From a bacterium (GTDB lineage: Bacteria; Cyanobacteriota; Vampirovibrionia; Gastranaerophilales; Gastranaerophilaceae): a DNA stretch of 64,000 nucleotides. Under the pieces are notes generated by a model. It saw only the letters and a program-made list of their open reading frames with translations. It was not told the origin of the DNA and did no database searches. The stretch covers positions 1 through 64,000 of the forward strand of contig JAFUEV010000037.1 of the NCBI GenBank assembly GCA_017470245.1. The letters are read 5' to 3'. Shown here piece after piece: positions 38,464 through 48,643 of the stretch (position 1 is the first letter of the stretch; the number at the start of each line of letters is the position of its first letter). Made by a program: the position numbers and the translations under genes.

Positions 38464-39545
38464 AATTTTTTCAAGTACGCATCACAACACAATTGACACG
38501 CATTAAATATTTTATATTGTTTTAACTTAGTGCGGAAGTCTTTATATTCTTTTGAATTTAATGCTTTTTGTATATTTGTATTACGGACATTCCCTAATTT
38601 ATATGATAAACAAGGGTATAAATCACCTTCGGGAGTAATAAATACACTTGAAAACGGTATATTACACGGATAATATATTTCTTTAATATCTTTATTTCCA
38701 AAATTAAAATAAGTTAATATCCTATCCAAATCTCCTGTAGAATTAAACTTAGGAGCCCATCTTAATTTTGTTTTGGAATTTTTGGATAAACTTTCCAATT
38801 CTTTATATACTTCTATAAAATGTTCTTTATTAAAATACATTTCAAGAGGGTATTCTTGTTTATAAAATTTTTCACTAAAACAAGATTCCAACTCTGAATT
38901 TTGTCTTAAAAAATTATTTCTTTTAAATGATAAAGAATAAAACTCTGCATTAAATTTTGATGCTTCTTTATATATTAAAGGTAAATCATCAAGATTATTT
39001 TCAAGCACAACACTTTTTATATCTAAAATAGGTCGTTTTTTTTGTCTTTTTTCTTTTAACCCTTTTAATAATAATAAATTATTTTTTATATTATCATATA
39101 GTCCATTCTTTTGTCGTAATTCATCGTGGTGTTTTTCATACCCGTCTATAGATACAGAAAGTAATAACATATTATAGTCTATAAATTTGTTTATTCTTTC
39201 TTCATTCAATAATAAACCGTTAGTAATTATACTGACTTTTCCCATAGTCTTTCTGCAAGCATAGTTTAAAATTTCAAAGAAATCATTTCTTATCATAACT
39301 TCACCTGCAACAATTGAAATAAACGAATAAAAAGGAATTTGTTTTATTATATTAAACCATTCTTGCGTTGACATTTCATTTTTTGTTCTGTCTTTATTAA
39401 TAAAACAAAAAGGACACCTTAAATTACACCTGTATGTTAGTTCCAAAAAATACCTAACCGGCGGAAACATATAATTGAAAGGATTTTTTTCAGACAGTAT
39501 AGAATATGTTTTTCTTAAATTATCAAATAAAATTGAGTTATCCAT
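38460..39545 (-). CDS. Radical SAM/SPASM protein
   Basis: A 361-residue radical SAM enzyme with CNLRCPFC at about residue 35 and a C-terminal SPASM domain (YPCNIPFSSVFITPEGDLYPCLSYKLGNV, then CQLCCDAYL, given here in parts). SPASM enzymes modify peptides or proteins and some carry out heme or sugar chemistry. No candidate precursor is encoded nearby. It is convergent with the B12-type radical SAM gene, overlapping it by four bases. Confidence 0.85.
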   Translation of the reverse strand: MDNSILFDNLRKTYSILSEKNPFNYMFPPVRYFLELTYRCNLRCPFCFINKDRTKNEMSTQEWFNIIKQIPFYSFISIVAGEVMIRNDFFEILNYACRKTMGKVSIITNGLLLNEERINKFIDYNMLLLSVSIDGYEKHHDELRQKNGLYDNIKNNLLLLKGLKEKRQKKRPILDIKSVVLENNLDDLPLIYKEASKFNAEFYSLSFKRNNFLRQNSELESCFSEKFYKQEYPLEMYFNKEHFIEVYKELESLSKNSKTKLRWAPKFNSTGDLDRILTYFNFGNKDIKEIYYPCNIPFSSVFITPEGDLYPCLSYKLGNVRNTNIQKALNSKEYKDFRTKLKQYKIFNACQLCCDAYLKKF

Positions 39546-39561
39546 GATTATTATTATAACA

Positions 39562-39596
39562 AAAAGGAAACGGTAAAAACCGTTTCCTTTTATTAT
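39562..39596 (-). terminator. Rho-independent terminator after the MFS gene
   Basis: A 12-bp stem (AAAAGGAAACGG / CCGTTTCCTTTT) with a 6-base loop lies 11 bases beyond the MFS stop on the minus strand. It ends the nadB-nadC-etfB-etfA-MFS run. Confidence 0.85.
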
Positions 39597-39606
39597 TTTT
39601 CAATAA

Positions 39607-41013
39607 CTATTTTTCTTTTATCAAATTAGTAATAACAGCTGCAATCAGTATTGTTATAGCACCGATAAAAAATGCGTATTCCCAGTGATAGTTGATACCT
39701 TCAGGAATAACAAATTGACATTTGTTAATAGCCCAAGCAAGTAAAGTACAAACAAGTACCTGCGGACCTGCAATAAATATATTAAAAATACCCATTACAG
39801 AGCCTTCGGAGCCTTTTTTAATAAATTCAGAAAGCATTGCAAAAGGTAAAGCCAAAACGCTTGCCCAGCCGATACCTGCTATTGCCATACAAATAAGTAC
39901 AAATCCGGGCTCTTTATAAATTCCCATACCAACCAGTGCTAACGCCAATGTTATTAAAGAAATGAAATGAACTCTTTTATTTCCGAATTTAGTTGATAAT
40001 AAACCTATAGGTATTGATACTAAGAAACAAATCAAGTTTTGAATAGCAAAACATATAGAAGAGAAATTCGTTGATTTATTTATAAGATTCAAATATCCGT
40101 TCTTTATTTCATCCGAAGCAGATGTCAAATCAGGAACTCCATAAACAGTATGGGTTGCATATTGTGTAAAGAATATATTTAAACTCATAATACCAATCCA
40201 TGTAAATAGTTGAAGTGTGCATATTTTTGCTACTTCAGGAGATGATTTAAAGAAATCAGTAACCTTTTGTACAAAAGAAGGCTCATCAGCTTTTACAGTT
40301 TCAGTTTTTTCTGTTTGGACGGACTCAACTTCTTTTTTATATCTATGTTCTTTTATTGTTATACAAGTCCAAAGCATAGCTAAAGAAAAAGCCAATGCTG
40401 CCATTACAAATTGAGCATTGATACTCATTTGATAACCGAAAACATATTTTAAAAACGGTGCAGTACCTGCTGCAACAACAGAACCTAAACCAATTGCAAA
40501 ACTTAAATATGCATTTGCAAGTGAATGTTGTTCTTGAGGTACCAAATCAGGAACTAAAGCTCTATATGGACCTTGTGCTGCATTAACACAAGCATCTATA
40601 ACCCAAATCATAATTGCCGCAACAATTAATCCTCCAAAAACAGGTACTGGAACATGCAATAATTCTGCTATTTTTTGTGCTATTGCTGCTGAATTAGGAA
40701 ATGCCCATAATGCCAAACTTGCGAATAATGCGCCTGCAAACAAATACGGTCTTCTCTTCCCAAAAACAGTATGCGTTTTATCACTTAATTCACCAATAAT
40801 AGGTTGTACCAGCATGCCGGTAACCGGGCCTGCAAGCCAGATAAGCCCAAAAATCAAAGGTGAAGCACCAAGTCCTTCTGTTACGGGACCTGATAAAATA
40901 ATTCTCATTTGCCAAGCAAATTGTAAACCGAAGAATCCAAGACAGAAGTTTAACAACTGTACTGTGGAAAACGGTTTCATACTTTGTTCTTTTTCAATCA
41001 CTTCGTTACTCAT
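39607..41013 (-). CDS. MFS sugar transporter (GPH/SLC45-like)
   Basis: A 468-residue transporter with twelve hydrophobic spans. The segment GPVTGMLVQPIIGELSDKT and the following FGKRRPYLFAGA match the sucrose/SLC45 and glycoside-pentoside-hexuronide type of MFS transporters, which import disaccharides or glycosides with H+ or Na+. A cytosolic loop of about 40 charged residues separates the halves. The start overlaps the end of etfA by 8 bp, so it is translated from the same mRNA. Confidence 0.85.
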   Translation of the reverse strand: MSNEVIEKEQSMKPFSTVQLLNFCLGFFGLQFAWQMRIILSGPVTEGLGASPLIFGLIWLAGPVTGMLVQPIIGELSDKTHTVFGKRRPYLFAGALFASLALWAFPNSAAIAQKIAELLHVPVPVFGGLIVAAIMIWVIDACVNAAQGPYRALVPDLVPQEQHSLANAYLSFAIGLGSVVAAGTAPFLKYVFGYQMSINAQFVMAALAFSLAMLWTCITIKEHRYKKEVESVQTEKTETVKADEPSFVQKVTDFFKSSPEVAKICTLQLFTWIGIMSLNIFFTQYATHTVYGVPDLTSASDEIKNGYLNLINKSTNFSSICFAIQNLICFLVSIPIGLLSTKFGNKRVHFISLITLALALVGMGIYKEPGFVLICMAIAGIGWASVLALPFAMLSEFIKKGSEGSVMGIFNIFIAGPQVLVCTLLAWAINKCQFVIPEGINYHWEYAFFIGAITILIAAVITNLIKEK

Positions 41014-42016
41014 TGTTTTCCTCTATATTTACTGTGTCATATTTATCAATTAATTCCGGTAATACGTCAAATAAATCTCCGACAATGCCTATATCTGCAT
41101 ATTTAAATATAGGAGCATCTTTATCACTATTTATAGCAATAATTTTTCCGCTGTTTTTTATTCCGACAATATGTTGATTAGCACCGGAGATTCCAACTGC
41201 AACATATAAACTTGGAGCAATAGTCTTTCCTGTTTGCCCTATTTGTTGTGATTTTAATATAAATCCTTTTTCAAAAGCTTCTCTTGAACCACCAACAGCA
41301 GCTTGCATTTTTTGAGCAAACTGATATATAAGCGCAAAGCCGTTGTTCTTACAAGCACCAAAACCTCCTGCAACTACAACCTTTGCAGATGATATATCTT
41401 TTCCCGAAAATTCTTTTTTTATAGTTTTTATAACATGTATTCTTTTTTCAATTTTATCAATATCAATCCAATCAAAAATGGCATTTGCAGTATGTTCAAC
41501 CGGTTCTTCCTTAAATATATTTTCTTGAACGGTTGCCATTTGTGGAAATGTTCCGCACAATATATCAGCAGTCAATTGACCGCCAAATGTCGGACGTGTT
41601 GATAGCAAAAGATATTTATCACCGATATTTAACCCTGTACAATCGGCAGTTAAGCCTGTATTTAATTTTGTTGCAGTATATGATGCTATTTCTTTACCTT
41701 GAACGGTAGCACCTACCAGAATAATTCTCGGTGGATATTTTTGAGCAACTTTTGTAAAAATATCGGGATGATAATTATGATTATATTCCGTTATTCTGTT
41801 ATCACATACAATTACAACATCATCAGCTCCATATCTGCCAAGCTCATAAATAATGCTATCATAATTCATCCTTGGACCAATAACACAAACAACAATTCTT
41901 TGATTCCATATTTTTTCTTTTAATTCACGTGCTTTTGTTAACAACTGTTTTACTACCGGTTTTACGGTATTTTCTGTTGTCAATTCTCCATATATTAGAA
42001 TGCCGTTAGGTTCCAT
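41006..42016 (-). CDS. etfA: Electron transfer flavoprotein, alpha subunit
   Basis: EtfA binds FAD and passes electrons between an acyl-CoA or other dehydrogenase and a quinone or ferredoxin partner. The C-terminal FAD domain has SRAFE-like GGSREAFEKGF, GQTGKTIAPSLYVAVGISG and NSDKDAPIFKYADIGIVGD. The start overlaps etfB by one base. No ETF dehydrogenase, acyl-CoA dehydrogenase or ETF-quinone oxidoreductase is adjacent, so the partner is unclear. Confidence 0.95.
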   Translation of the reverse strand: MEPNGILIYGELTTENTVKPVVKQLLTKARELKEKIWNQRIVVCVIGPRMNYDSIIYELGRYGADDVVIVCDNRITEYNHNYHPDIFTKVAQKYPPRIILVGATVQGKEIASYTATKLNTGLTADCTGLNIGDKYLLLSTRPTFGGQLTADILCGTFPQMATVQENIFKEEPVEHTANAIFDWIDIDKIEKRIHVIKTIKKEFSGKDISSAKVVVAGGFGACKNNGFALIYQFAQKMQAAVGGSREAFEKGFILKSQQIGQTGKTIAPSLYVAVGISGANQHIVGIKNSGKIIAINSDKDAPIFKYADIGIVGDLFDVLPELIDKYDTVNIEENNE

Positions 42017-42807
42017 TATTGCTCCAATGTTTTTTTAATCTGTTTTATTATTCCGAAAGCGTATTCTTTTTCTTCATTTGTGTCAACAATTTGGCAATGT
42101 CTTCCTTCTTCCGTTTTATACACTTTTGACACATAAGTAGGAGAACCTTTTATGCCTGTTTCTGTTTCCGGTATTTCAAGTTGATATATATTGTAGGTTC
42201 TATAATTGTAATCATGCGCCTTTATATAACCTGCAATTTTAGGAATTTCAGGTTTATACACATAATTATTAACGCATAAGACGGCAGGTAAGTTCATTTT
42301 ACACGAAACTTTTTCATTATCTGTTTCCGTATTAACAATAACCTCATAATCATTTAATTCAATAATTTCATTTACATGACAGATAAAAGGCATATTTAAC
42401 CTGACAGCAGTAGAAGGTCCTGTTTGTGAAGTTTCACCATCTATTGCACTTTGACCGAATAAAATCAGTTTTGTATCAGGGAATTTATTTTTTATTGCAC
42501 CTGCCAATACTTTAGATGTTGCACAGGTATCAGACCCTGCAAATTTAGAATCACATAATAAAACAGCATCATCAACGCCCATAGCTATTGCTTCTTTAAG
42601 TATTTCAACCGCCTTATTAGGACCCATAGTCACAACAGTAATATGAACACCGTATTGTTCTTTTAGTTTTAATGCAGCTTCAATAGCTTGCTTATCAACA
42701 GGATTCATTATACTTTCGGTTTTTACCCTGTCAATGTTGTTATTTTCAGTCCATTCAACATCATTTGTATCAGGAACCTGTTTTATAAACACAACGACAT
42801 TCAACAA
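42016..42807 (-). CDS. etfB: Electron transfer flavoprotein, beta subunit
   Basis: EtfB forms the heterodimer with EtfA and binds AMP or a second FAD in bifurcating forms. Marks: KQVPDTNDV near the start, NPVDKQAIEAAL, and GQSAIDGETSQTGP (about residue 120). It overlaps etfA by one base. It is separated by 56 bp from nadC, so the NAD genes and ETF may share a transcript. Whether the ETF bifurcates is not evident. Confidence 0.95.
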   Translation of the reverse strand: MLNVVVFIKQVPDTNDVEWTENNNIDRVKTESIMNPVDKQAIEAALKLKEQYGVHITVVTMGPNKAVEILKEAIAMGVDDAVLLCDSKFAGSDTCATSKVLAGAIKNKFPDTKLILFGQSAIDGETSQTGPSTAVRLNMPFICHVNEIIELNDYEVIVNTETDNEKVSCKMNLPAVLCVNNYVYKPEIPKIAGYIKAHDYNYRTYNIYQLEIPETETGIKGSPTYVSKVYKTEEGRHCQIVDTNEEKEYAFGIIKQIKKTLEQ

Positions 42808-42862
42808 TTTATACCCCTTCTACAATTATTATTTTGCTACAAAAACTCCGTTAGTGCAATAT

Positions 42863-43705
42863 TTACATATCTATAGCGATATCAAGAGTTTTAGCTTTTG
42901 CAACAATTGCACTTGAAGAAATAACATCAACCCCTGTTTTTGCAATTTCATTAATTGTATCAATTGTAACATTTCCGCTAGCTTCTATTAATGCTCTGTT
43001 GTCTATAATTTCTACACTTTTTTTCATAGAATCACAATCCATATTATCAAGCATAATTATATCTGCATTTACAGAAACAGCCTCTTTTACTTGTTCAATC
43101 GTATCACATTCTATTTCTATTTTATGAGTATGGGACAAATGCTCACGTATTTTATTTACCGCATTTGTTATAGAACCGGCATATTGAATATGATTATCTT
43201 TTATCATTACGCAATCAGATAAATTAAAGCGATGAAGTCTGGCACCACCTATATAAACAGCATATTTTTCAAACATTCTAAAACCAGGAGTTGTTTTTCT
43301 GGTATCAGTTATTCTGGCTTTATTATCACCTATTGCTTCTTGATATTTATTTGTTTCTGTCGAAATACCACTTAATCGTTGAATATAATTAAGTGCAGTT
43401 CTTTCTCCTATAAGTATAGCTCTTGCAGGTCCTTCTATTATAGCAAGAGTATCTCCTTTTTTTATTCTGTCACCATCTTTAAAATACTTAGTTATTTTCA
43501 CCTCATTAGACAGTATTTTAAATACAATTTCAACAATATCAATACCGCATAAAATACCGTCTTGTCTTGTATTCAGTTTTGCTATTATTTTTTCATTTTT
43601 AGGAACAAGATAATCAGTTGTTATATCACCAAAACCTATATCTTCTTTAAGTGCATTTTTAACGTGTTCTTCAACTATAAAATCATGTAATAATACATTA
43701 TGCAT
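42863..43705 (-). CDS. nadC: Nicotinate-nucleotide pyrophosphorylase (quinolinate phosphoribosyltransferase)
   Basis: This enzyme converts quinolinate and PRPP to nicotinate mononucleotide in de novo NAD synthesis. The signature RKTTPGFRMFEKYAV and GGARLHRFNLSDCVMIKDNH (in parts) is clear, with the product-binding SGNVTI region at the end. 280 residues is normal. nadB is 15 bp upstream; nadA is not in this window. Confidence 0.97.
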   Translation of the reverse strand: MHNVLLHDFIVEEHVKNALKEDIGFGDITTDYLVPKNEKIIAKLNTRQDGILCGIDIVEIVFKILSNEVKITKYFKDGDRIKKGDTLAIIEGPARAILIGERTALNYIQRLSGISTETNKYQEAIGDNKARITDTRKTTPGFRMFEKYAVYIGGARLHRFNLSDCVMIKDNHIQYAGSITNAVNKIREHLSHTHKIEIECDTIEQVKEAVSVNADIIMLDNMDCDSMKKSVEIIDNRALIEASGNVTIDTINEIAKTGVDVISSSAIVAKAKTLDIAIDM

Positions 43706-43720
43706 ATCAAAACCTTTCTT

Positions 43721-45313
43721 TTATGCTATGGATTGTTGTGACTTAGCAATCATATCTTTTTCAGGAAAATCCTCTCTATAGTGAGCACCCCTTGATTCTT
43801 TTCTGCTTAATGCAAAATCAACTATTACTTTTGCAACAGACAACATATTTCTCATTTCATATTCATTTCTGGAATAACATTTGTATGTACGACCAAGTTC
43901 GATGAACATCTTGTCAATTTCTTCCTTTGCCTTATTTAATTTATCTGCATTTCTTATTATACCTGCATTATTCCACATTAAATCTTTAAGGCGTCTAAAC
44001 ATAGACTCAATGTTTTCATTTTTATTTTGTTGAATGTTATCTTCATAAAATTCAATAGTACGTTTTATTTTTTCGTCATTAACTTTTTCAGCAGATAAAT
44101 TCAAAGTTTTTAAATAATTAACCAACTCATAAGCTGTAACGGCACATTCAAGAATAGAATTAGAAGCTAGTCTGTTTGCTCCGTGTAATCCTGTACAAGC
44201 AGCTTCACCTATTGCATATAAACCTTTCAAAGAAGTAGTACCGTTAACTTCTGTCTTTATACCTCCCATAAAATAGTGAGCGGAAGGAGATACAGGTATA
44301 TAATCTTTAGAAGGATTAATACCGCATTCTTTGCAAGTTCCATATATTGTCGGAAATCTTTTTTCAAATTTTTCTTCACTTATATGCGTTGCATTCAAAT
44401 ATACATTTGATACGCCGGTTTCTTTCATTTCGTTATATATAGCACGGGTTACAACATCTCTTGGTGCAAGTTCCAGTCTTTTATCATACTTTTCCATAAA
44501 AGTATGCCCGTTTTTATCAACCAATTTTGCACCTTCTCCTCTTACTGCTTCAGATATCAAAAACATAGTTCCTTTATCTGACAATGCAAATGCAGTAGGA
44601 TGGAACTGGACAAATTCCATATCTTTAACTATAGCCCCAGCCCTATATGCAAGAGCAATACCGTCACCTGTCGTTATATCAGGGTTTGTAGTATATCTGT
44701 ATAACTGACCTATGCCACCTGTAGCAAGAATTACAGCAGGAGCTTCTATAACTGTATATTCATTTTTTTCATAGTTATAGGCAACTAGACCTCTTACTAT
44801 ATTATTGGAATCTTTTAAAATTTCAACTGCAAGTGTTTCTTCATAAACATCAACATCTTTTTGCAATAACAAATATTGAACAAGCGCATTTTCAATACAA
44901 AATCCCGTTGCATCACCACCTGCATGCAATATTCTGTTAACACTATGTGCTGCTTCTTTTGTAAATTTTAATTTATTATTTTCATCTCTATCAAAGTTAA
45001 CACCAAAATTTTGAAGTTCCTTTACAACCTTTGCACTATTCTTTGATATAAACTCTGCAACTTTTCTGTCTGTTAGCCCTGCACCTGCTTTTATTGTATC
45101 TTCAATATGTAATGTAGTTGAATCAAGTTTATTTTCAGGCATTACACAAACCATACCACCTTGAGCATATTTAGAATTTGATTCTATTAATTGAGTTTTG
45201 GTAATTATCAAAATTCCGTTTGGCAGATTAGCTTCTTTTTGGAGTTTTATTGCCGCATATAATCCGGCTATACCACTTCCTACTATTACTGCAGAGTATT
45301 GTTTATGTTTCAT
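43721..45313 (-). CDS. nadB: L-aspartate oxidase
   Basis: This flavoenzyme oxidises aspartate to iminoaspartate for quinolinate. It has the FAD motif GSGIAGLYAAI, HRILHAGGDATG, the HPTAFA and SEAVRGEGA regions, and the C-terminal catalytic Arg in RGAHYREDFPEKD. 530 residues is normal. It runs directly into nadC. In many anaerobes NadB uses fumarate or another acceptor rather than oxygen; ETF lies downstream in the same operon, but a link is not proven. Confidence 0.97.
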   Translation of the reverse strand: MKHKQYSAVIVGSGIAGLYAAIKLQKEANLPNGILIITKTQLIESNSKYAQGGMVCVMPENKLDSTTLHIEDTIKAGAGLTDRKVAEFISKNSAKVVKELQNFGVNFDRDENNKLKFTKEAAHSVNRILHAGGDATGFCIENALVQYLLLQKDVDVYEETLAVEILKDSNNIVRGLVAYNYEKNEYTVIEAPAVILATGGIGQLYRYTTNPDITTGDGIALAYRAGAIVKDMEFVQFHPTAFALSDKGTMFLISEAVRGEGAKLVDKNGHTFMEKYDKRLELAPRDVVTRAIYNEMKETGVSNVYLNATHISEEKFEKRFPTIYGTCKECGINPSKDYIPVSPSAHYFMGGIKTEVNGTTSLKGLYAIGEAACTGLHGANRLASNSILECAVTAYELVNYLKTLNLSAEKVNDEKIKRTIEFYEDNIQQNKNENIESMFRRLKDLMWNNAGIIRNADKLNKAKEEIDKMFIELGRTYKCYSRNEYEMRNMLSVAKVIVDFALSRKESRGAHYREDFPEKDMIAKSQQSIA

Positions 45314-45364
45314 TAAATTGTCCTTTTTTCATAATTTTATTTCTAACAAAACCAATATATAAAT

Positions 45365-46906
45365 TTATTTTGTGTTATCTTCATATAATCTTTTATTTTT
45401 ATATCCGTATGCTATATATATTGCAAGCCCCATAGCTATCCACAAAAGGAAGTATAAGGAAGAATCACCACCCGATAAACTTTTATATATCATAAAACAA
45501 CTGCACATAACTATACCCAATATAGGAAACAATGGACAAAACGGAACTTTAAACGGTCTATGTCTGTCAGGTTCAGTTTTTCTTAATATCAATACCTCAA
45601 TACATATAATTACGAATGATGCAAATGTCCCGTAATTACAAAGTTCTGCAGAAATATTCAAATCCATAAACAAAGAACCTATCATTACAATTAAACCCGA
45701 TATCCAAGTTATAATATGCGGTGTTTTAAACTTAGGATGAACCTTCATTATATTTTTAGGTAAAAAATTATCTCTTGCTATAGCATAAAAAATTCTTGTT
45801 GTTCCAAGTTGGTAAACAAGTAAAACAGATGTTAGTGCACATAAAGCACCAACAGAAATAGCACCTGCATACCAATTCTTCCCAATCATTCTCATCGCAT
45901 GAGCCAAAGGCGCCTGGGTATCAATACTGTTTAAAGGAACGATACCTGTTAACACGAGGGCAACAGATACATACAATATAGTACAAAGAACAAGTGTACC
46001 AATGATTGCCACAGGCAAATCTCTTTGAGGATTTTTTGTTTCTTCAGCTGCTGTTGATATTGCATCAAAACCAATATATGCAAAGAAAATAATAAATGTA
46101 CCGGCTAAAATTCCCTCTATACCGTTAGGTGCAAAAGGAACCCAATTTTCAGGAGCAACATACTTTGAACCCACAAGAACAAAAGATATTATAATTGACA
46201 GATTAACAAATACCATAATACCTGCAACTCTCGTTGATTCTTTAACGCCTTTTATTAAAAGTATTGTAAGTACTAATACTATAAATATTGCAGGTACATT
46301 AATTGCTACAGGCATTTCAAGTCCAAAAGGCAGGTGTAAAAAAGGCATTTTATCGTGTACATCCCAGCCATATTTATCACACATTGCATACATAGAACGG
46401 AAATCATTTCTAAGCCATAGAGGGCAATTTACTACAAAAGCCGGCAATATATGTTTAAATCCTTTTAATAATTGGCTCAAATACCCTGTCCAAGCAGTAG
46501 CAACTGTAATATTTCCTATTGCATATTCAAGCATTAATACCCAGCCTACCATCCAAGCCATAAATTCGCCCATTGTGGCGTATGTAAATGTATAAGCACT
46601 ACCTGCAACAGGAATCATTGCTGCTATTTCTGAATATGCCAATGCAGAAAACAAACTCGCAGTTGCGGCAATAAGCATTGATACAACTACACCTGTTCCG
46701 GCTCCCGTACCATCAGAACCACCTATAATCGCACTGCCTATGATGGTAAATATACCCGTACCGACAACGGCACTTACCCCTAAGATTAGTAAATCAAATA
46801 TATTAAGAGTCTTCTTTAACTCGGTAGTATTACTTTCTTGTATAAAATCATCTGTCGATTTTTTGCTGATTAAATTTTTAAATACGGCTAATAATGTTTG
46901 CTTCAT
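45365..46906 (-). CDS. Amino acid permease (APC family, CAT-like)
   Basis: A 513-residue, twelve-helix transporter. The N-terminus has the APC signature GVSAVVGTGIFTIIGSA (residues 40-60), and FFAYIGFDAISTAAEETKNP lies in the middle, as in cationic amino acid transporters (YfnA/CAT). I start at ATG 46906 because TTGGAAAAA precedes it; an in-frame TTG at 46915 would add three residues. It lies 52 bp upstream of nadB on the same strand. Substrate cannot be decided from sequence alone. Confidence 0.9.
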   Translation of the reverse strand: MKQTLLAVFKNLISKKSTDDFIQESNTTELKKTLNIFDLLILGVSAVVGTGIFTIIGSAIIGGSDGTGAGTGVVVSMLIAATASLFSALAYSEIAAMIPVAGSAYTFTYATMGEFMAWMVGWVLMLEYAIGNITVATAWTGYLSQLLKGFKHILPAFVVNCPLWLRNDFRSMYAMCDKYGWDVHDKMPFLHLPFGLEMPVAINVPAIFIVLVLTILLIKGVKESTRVAGIMVFVNLSIIISFVLVGSKYVAPENWVPFAPNGIEGILAGTFIIFFAYIGFDAISTAAEETKNPQRDLPVAIIGTLVLCTILYVSVALVLTGIVPLNSIDTQAPLAHAMRMIGKNWYAGAISVGALCALTSVLLVYQLGTTRIFYAIARDNFLPKNIMKVHPKFKTPHIITWISGLIVMIGSLFMDLNISAELCNYGTFASFVIICIEVLILRKTEPDRHRPFKVPFCPLFPILGIVMCSCFMIYKSLSGGDSSLYFLLWIAMGLAIYIAYGYKNKRLYEDNTK

Positions 46907-46958
46907 TTTTTCCAATATCTTCTTATTTTCATTGAATTATATTATAAAACAAACATAA

Positions 46959-48062
46959 CTAAATTATATTTTTTAAATAATTATCGGCAGCTTTTGAGGA
47001 AGTAAGATTTTCTATTGTTTCCATTGAATGTCTTTTTATATTTTCAATTTCGGTATTTTTAAGAGCAAATATTTTTTCTAAACATTGTTTAAGTTCATAT
47101 TTATCTGCTTTAATTAAAAAAGCATTTTGTTCATTTTGCAAAATACCGTCAATTCCGTCATTTTTTTTGGCTATAACAATATTTCCTGTTGCCATGGCTT
47201 CAAGATAACACAATCCAAATGTTTCATTATTACTCAATAAAATAAAAATATCCGACTGTACTAATTTTTTAATAACATCTTGTCTTTCTATTTTTCCGCA
47301 AAAAGTTACTTTTTCGGATAACCCAAGTTTACGTGATTTTTTTTCAAGATGTTTTTTTTCTTTTCCATCACCAATTATATTCAAATGGAATTTATAAGGA
47401 ATAATACTCAATGCATCAAGAATTATATTTATATTTTTTCTCTTTATAAGGGAAGCGACTGTCGAAATTTGGAGTTCTTCCTGATTAAAAGTTTTTTCAT
47501 TACGACTAATAAGCTTTTCTTCAATACCGGAATAAGCAACAAATGTTTTGTCTTGTATATCCGGTAGTATTTCTTCAATTTTTGCTTGGAGGACAGGACT
47601 TCTTGCAGCAATTTTATCAGCATTTAAGTAAGCTTTTTTTAATGATTTTCTAAATATCAAATATTTTAGATTTTTTAAAACAACAATGTCAGAAGCGTGA
47701 ACAGCACATACATATTTTATTTTATTCTTTTTTAGCAACTTATTTGCCATTAAAGCTCCACATGGCATGTGGGAAATCATAACATCATAATTATTCAAAG
47801 AAAAATCCTTTGGTAACTTTCCATATACATTGAATAAAAAAGGTGTATGATAGTTCAAATTATATATTTTAGTGCCATTTTCATAATATATTTTTTGTTT
47901 AATTATTTTTCTGCCTCTTATAAGAGTATTGGTTACAAAATTAGCCCTGATAACTTCAACTTCATGTCCTTGTTTTTGCCACTCCTGAACAAAGTAGAAA
48001 AGAGTTTTAGCTATATTTTCCTCACCTATTGGATATAAATCTGTTACTAATAATATTTTCAT
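46959..48062 (-). CDS. Glycosyltransferase, GT4 family
   Basis: A 367-residue retaining GT-B glycosyltransferase. The C-terminal half has the donor-binding ISTVASLIKRKN start, and the conserved segment ILLSNNETFGLCYLEAMA with the E-x7-E-like motif at about residue 283. The N-terminus has LLVTDLYPIGEENIA, the acceptor-domain opening. It probably adds a sugar to a lipid-linked glycan. It stands alone between the permease and the sepF terminator. Confidence 0.88.
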   Translation of the reverse strand: MKILLVTDLYPIGEENIAKTLFYFVQEWQKQGHEVEVIRANFVTNTLIRGRKIIKQKIYYENGTKIYNLNYHTPFLFNVYGKLPKDFSLNNYDVMISHMPCGALMANKLLKKNKIKYVCAVHASDIVVLKNLKYLIFRKSLKKAYLNADKIAARSPVLQAKIEEILPDIQDKTFVAYSGIEEKLISRNEKTFNQEELQISTVASLIKRKNINIILDALSIIPYKFHLNIIGDGKEKKHLEKKSRKLGLSEKVTFCGKIERQDVIKKLVQSDIFILLSNNETFGLCYLEAMATGNIVIAKKNDGIDGILQNEQNAFLIKADKYELKQCLEKIFALKNTEIENIKRHSMETIENLTSSKAADNYLKNII

Positions 48063-48093
48063 AGTTTTATTTTACTATAACCATCCGATACAA

Positions 48094-48122
48094 AAAAGGA
48101 GAACGTTTATCGTTCTCCTTTT
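48094..48122 (-). terminator. Rho-independent terminator of the yggS-sepF operon
   Basis: A 12-bp perfect stem (AAAAGGAGAACG / CGTTCTCCTTTT) with loop TTTAT lies 18 bases beyond the sepF stop on the minus strand. It also has T-runs for the opposite direction. Confidence 0.9.
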
Positions 48123-48139
48123 AACTAATCTCCCCAAAA

Positions 48140-48625
48140 CTATGCTTGCGGTTGATTCCACAAAGCATCTCTTAAAAACTTACTTTTTTGTGATTCTGCT
48201 GACAGTGCAACATTAACAGGAGTGAAGATAAATACAGAATCACCGATTTTTTGTTGGCTGCCAGACAATGCGTGAGTTGCCCCGCATAGGAAGTCTACTA
48301 TTCTTAAAGCTTGTTCTCTATCAAGCAAATGTAAATTTAATACGATTGTTTTTCTATCTTTTAAATGTTTTACAATAGAAATAGAATCTTCATAAGAACG
48401 AGGTTCACAAACCATTACTTCGTAACCTCTATAATTTGGATGTGTAACTACTTTTGGACTTTGTGCTTTTGATTCGTCCTTAAAGATAGGTTCTCTTGCC
48501 AAATTATCCTGTACAGGATATTCTTCAGCACTGTCCATCATTTCTTCATAGATACTGTCTTCTCTGTCATTAAATCCTGATGTTAAAAAATCAATAATTG
48601 ATTTAAATTTGTCTGCAACTGCCAA
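48140..48625 (-). CDS. sepF: Cell division protein SepF
   Basis: SepF tethers FtsZ to the membrane and bundles it, mainly in Cyanobacteria, Firmicutes and Actinobacteria. The N-terminal helix (residues 1-15) is the membrane anchor, a linker with acidic residues follows, and the C-terminal domain has VMVCEPRSYEDS, KTIVLNLHLLD and RIVDFLCGATHALSG with FIFTPVNV. The linker is short (161 aa in total). The gene lies 18 bp downstream of yggS, a typical pairing in the division cluster. Confidence 0.95.
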   Translation of the reverse strand: MAVADKFKSIIDFLTSGFNDREDSIYEEMMDSAEEYPVQDNLAREPIFKDESKAQSPKVVTHPNYRGYEVMVCEPRSYEDSISIVKHLKDRKTIVLNLHLLDREQALRIVDFLCGATHALSGSQQKIGDSVFIFTPVNVALSAESQKSKFLRDALWNQPQA

Positions 48626-48643
48626 TTTTCTTCCTCCTAAGTA

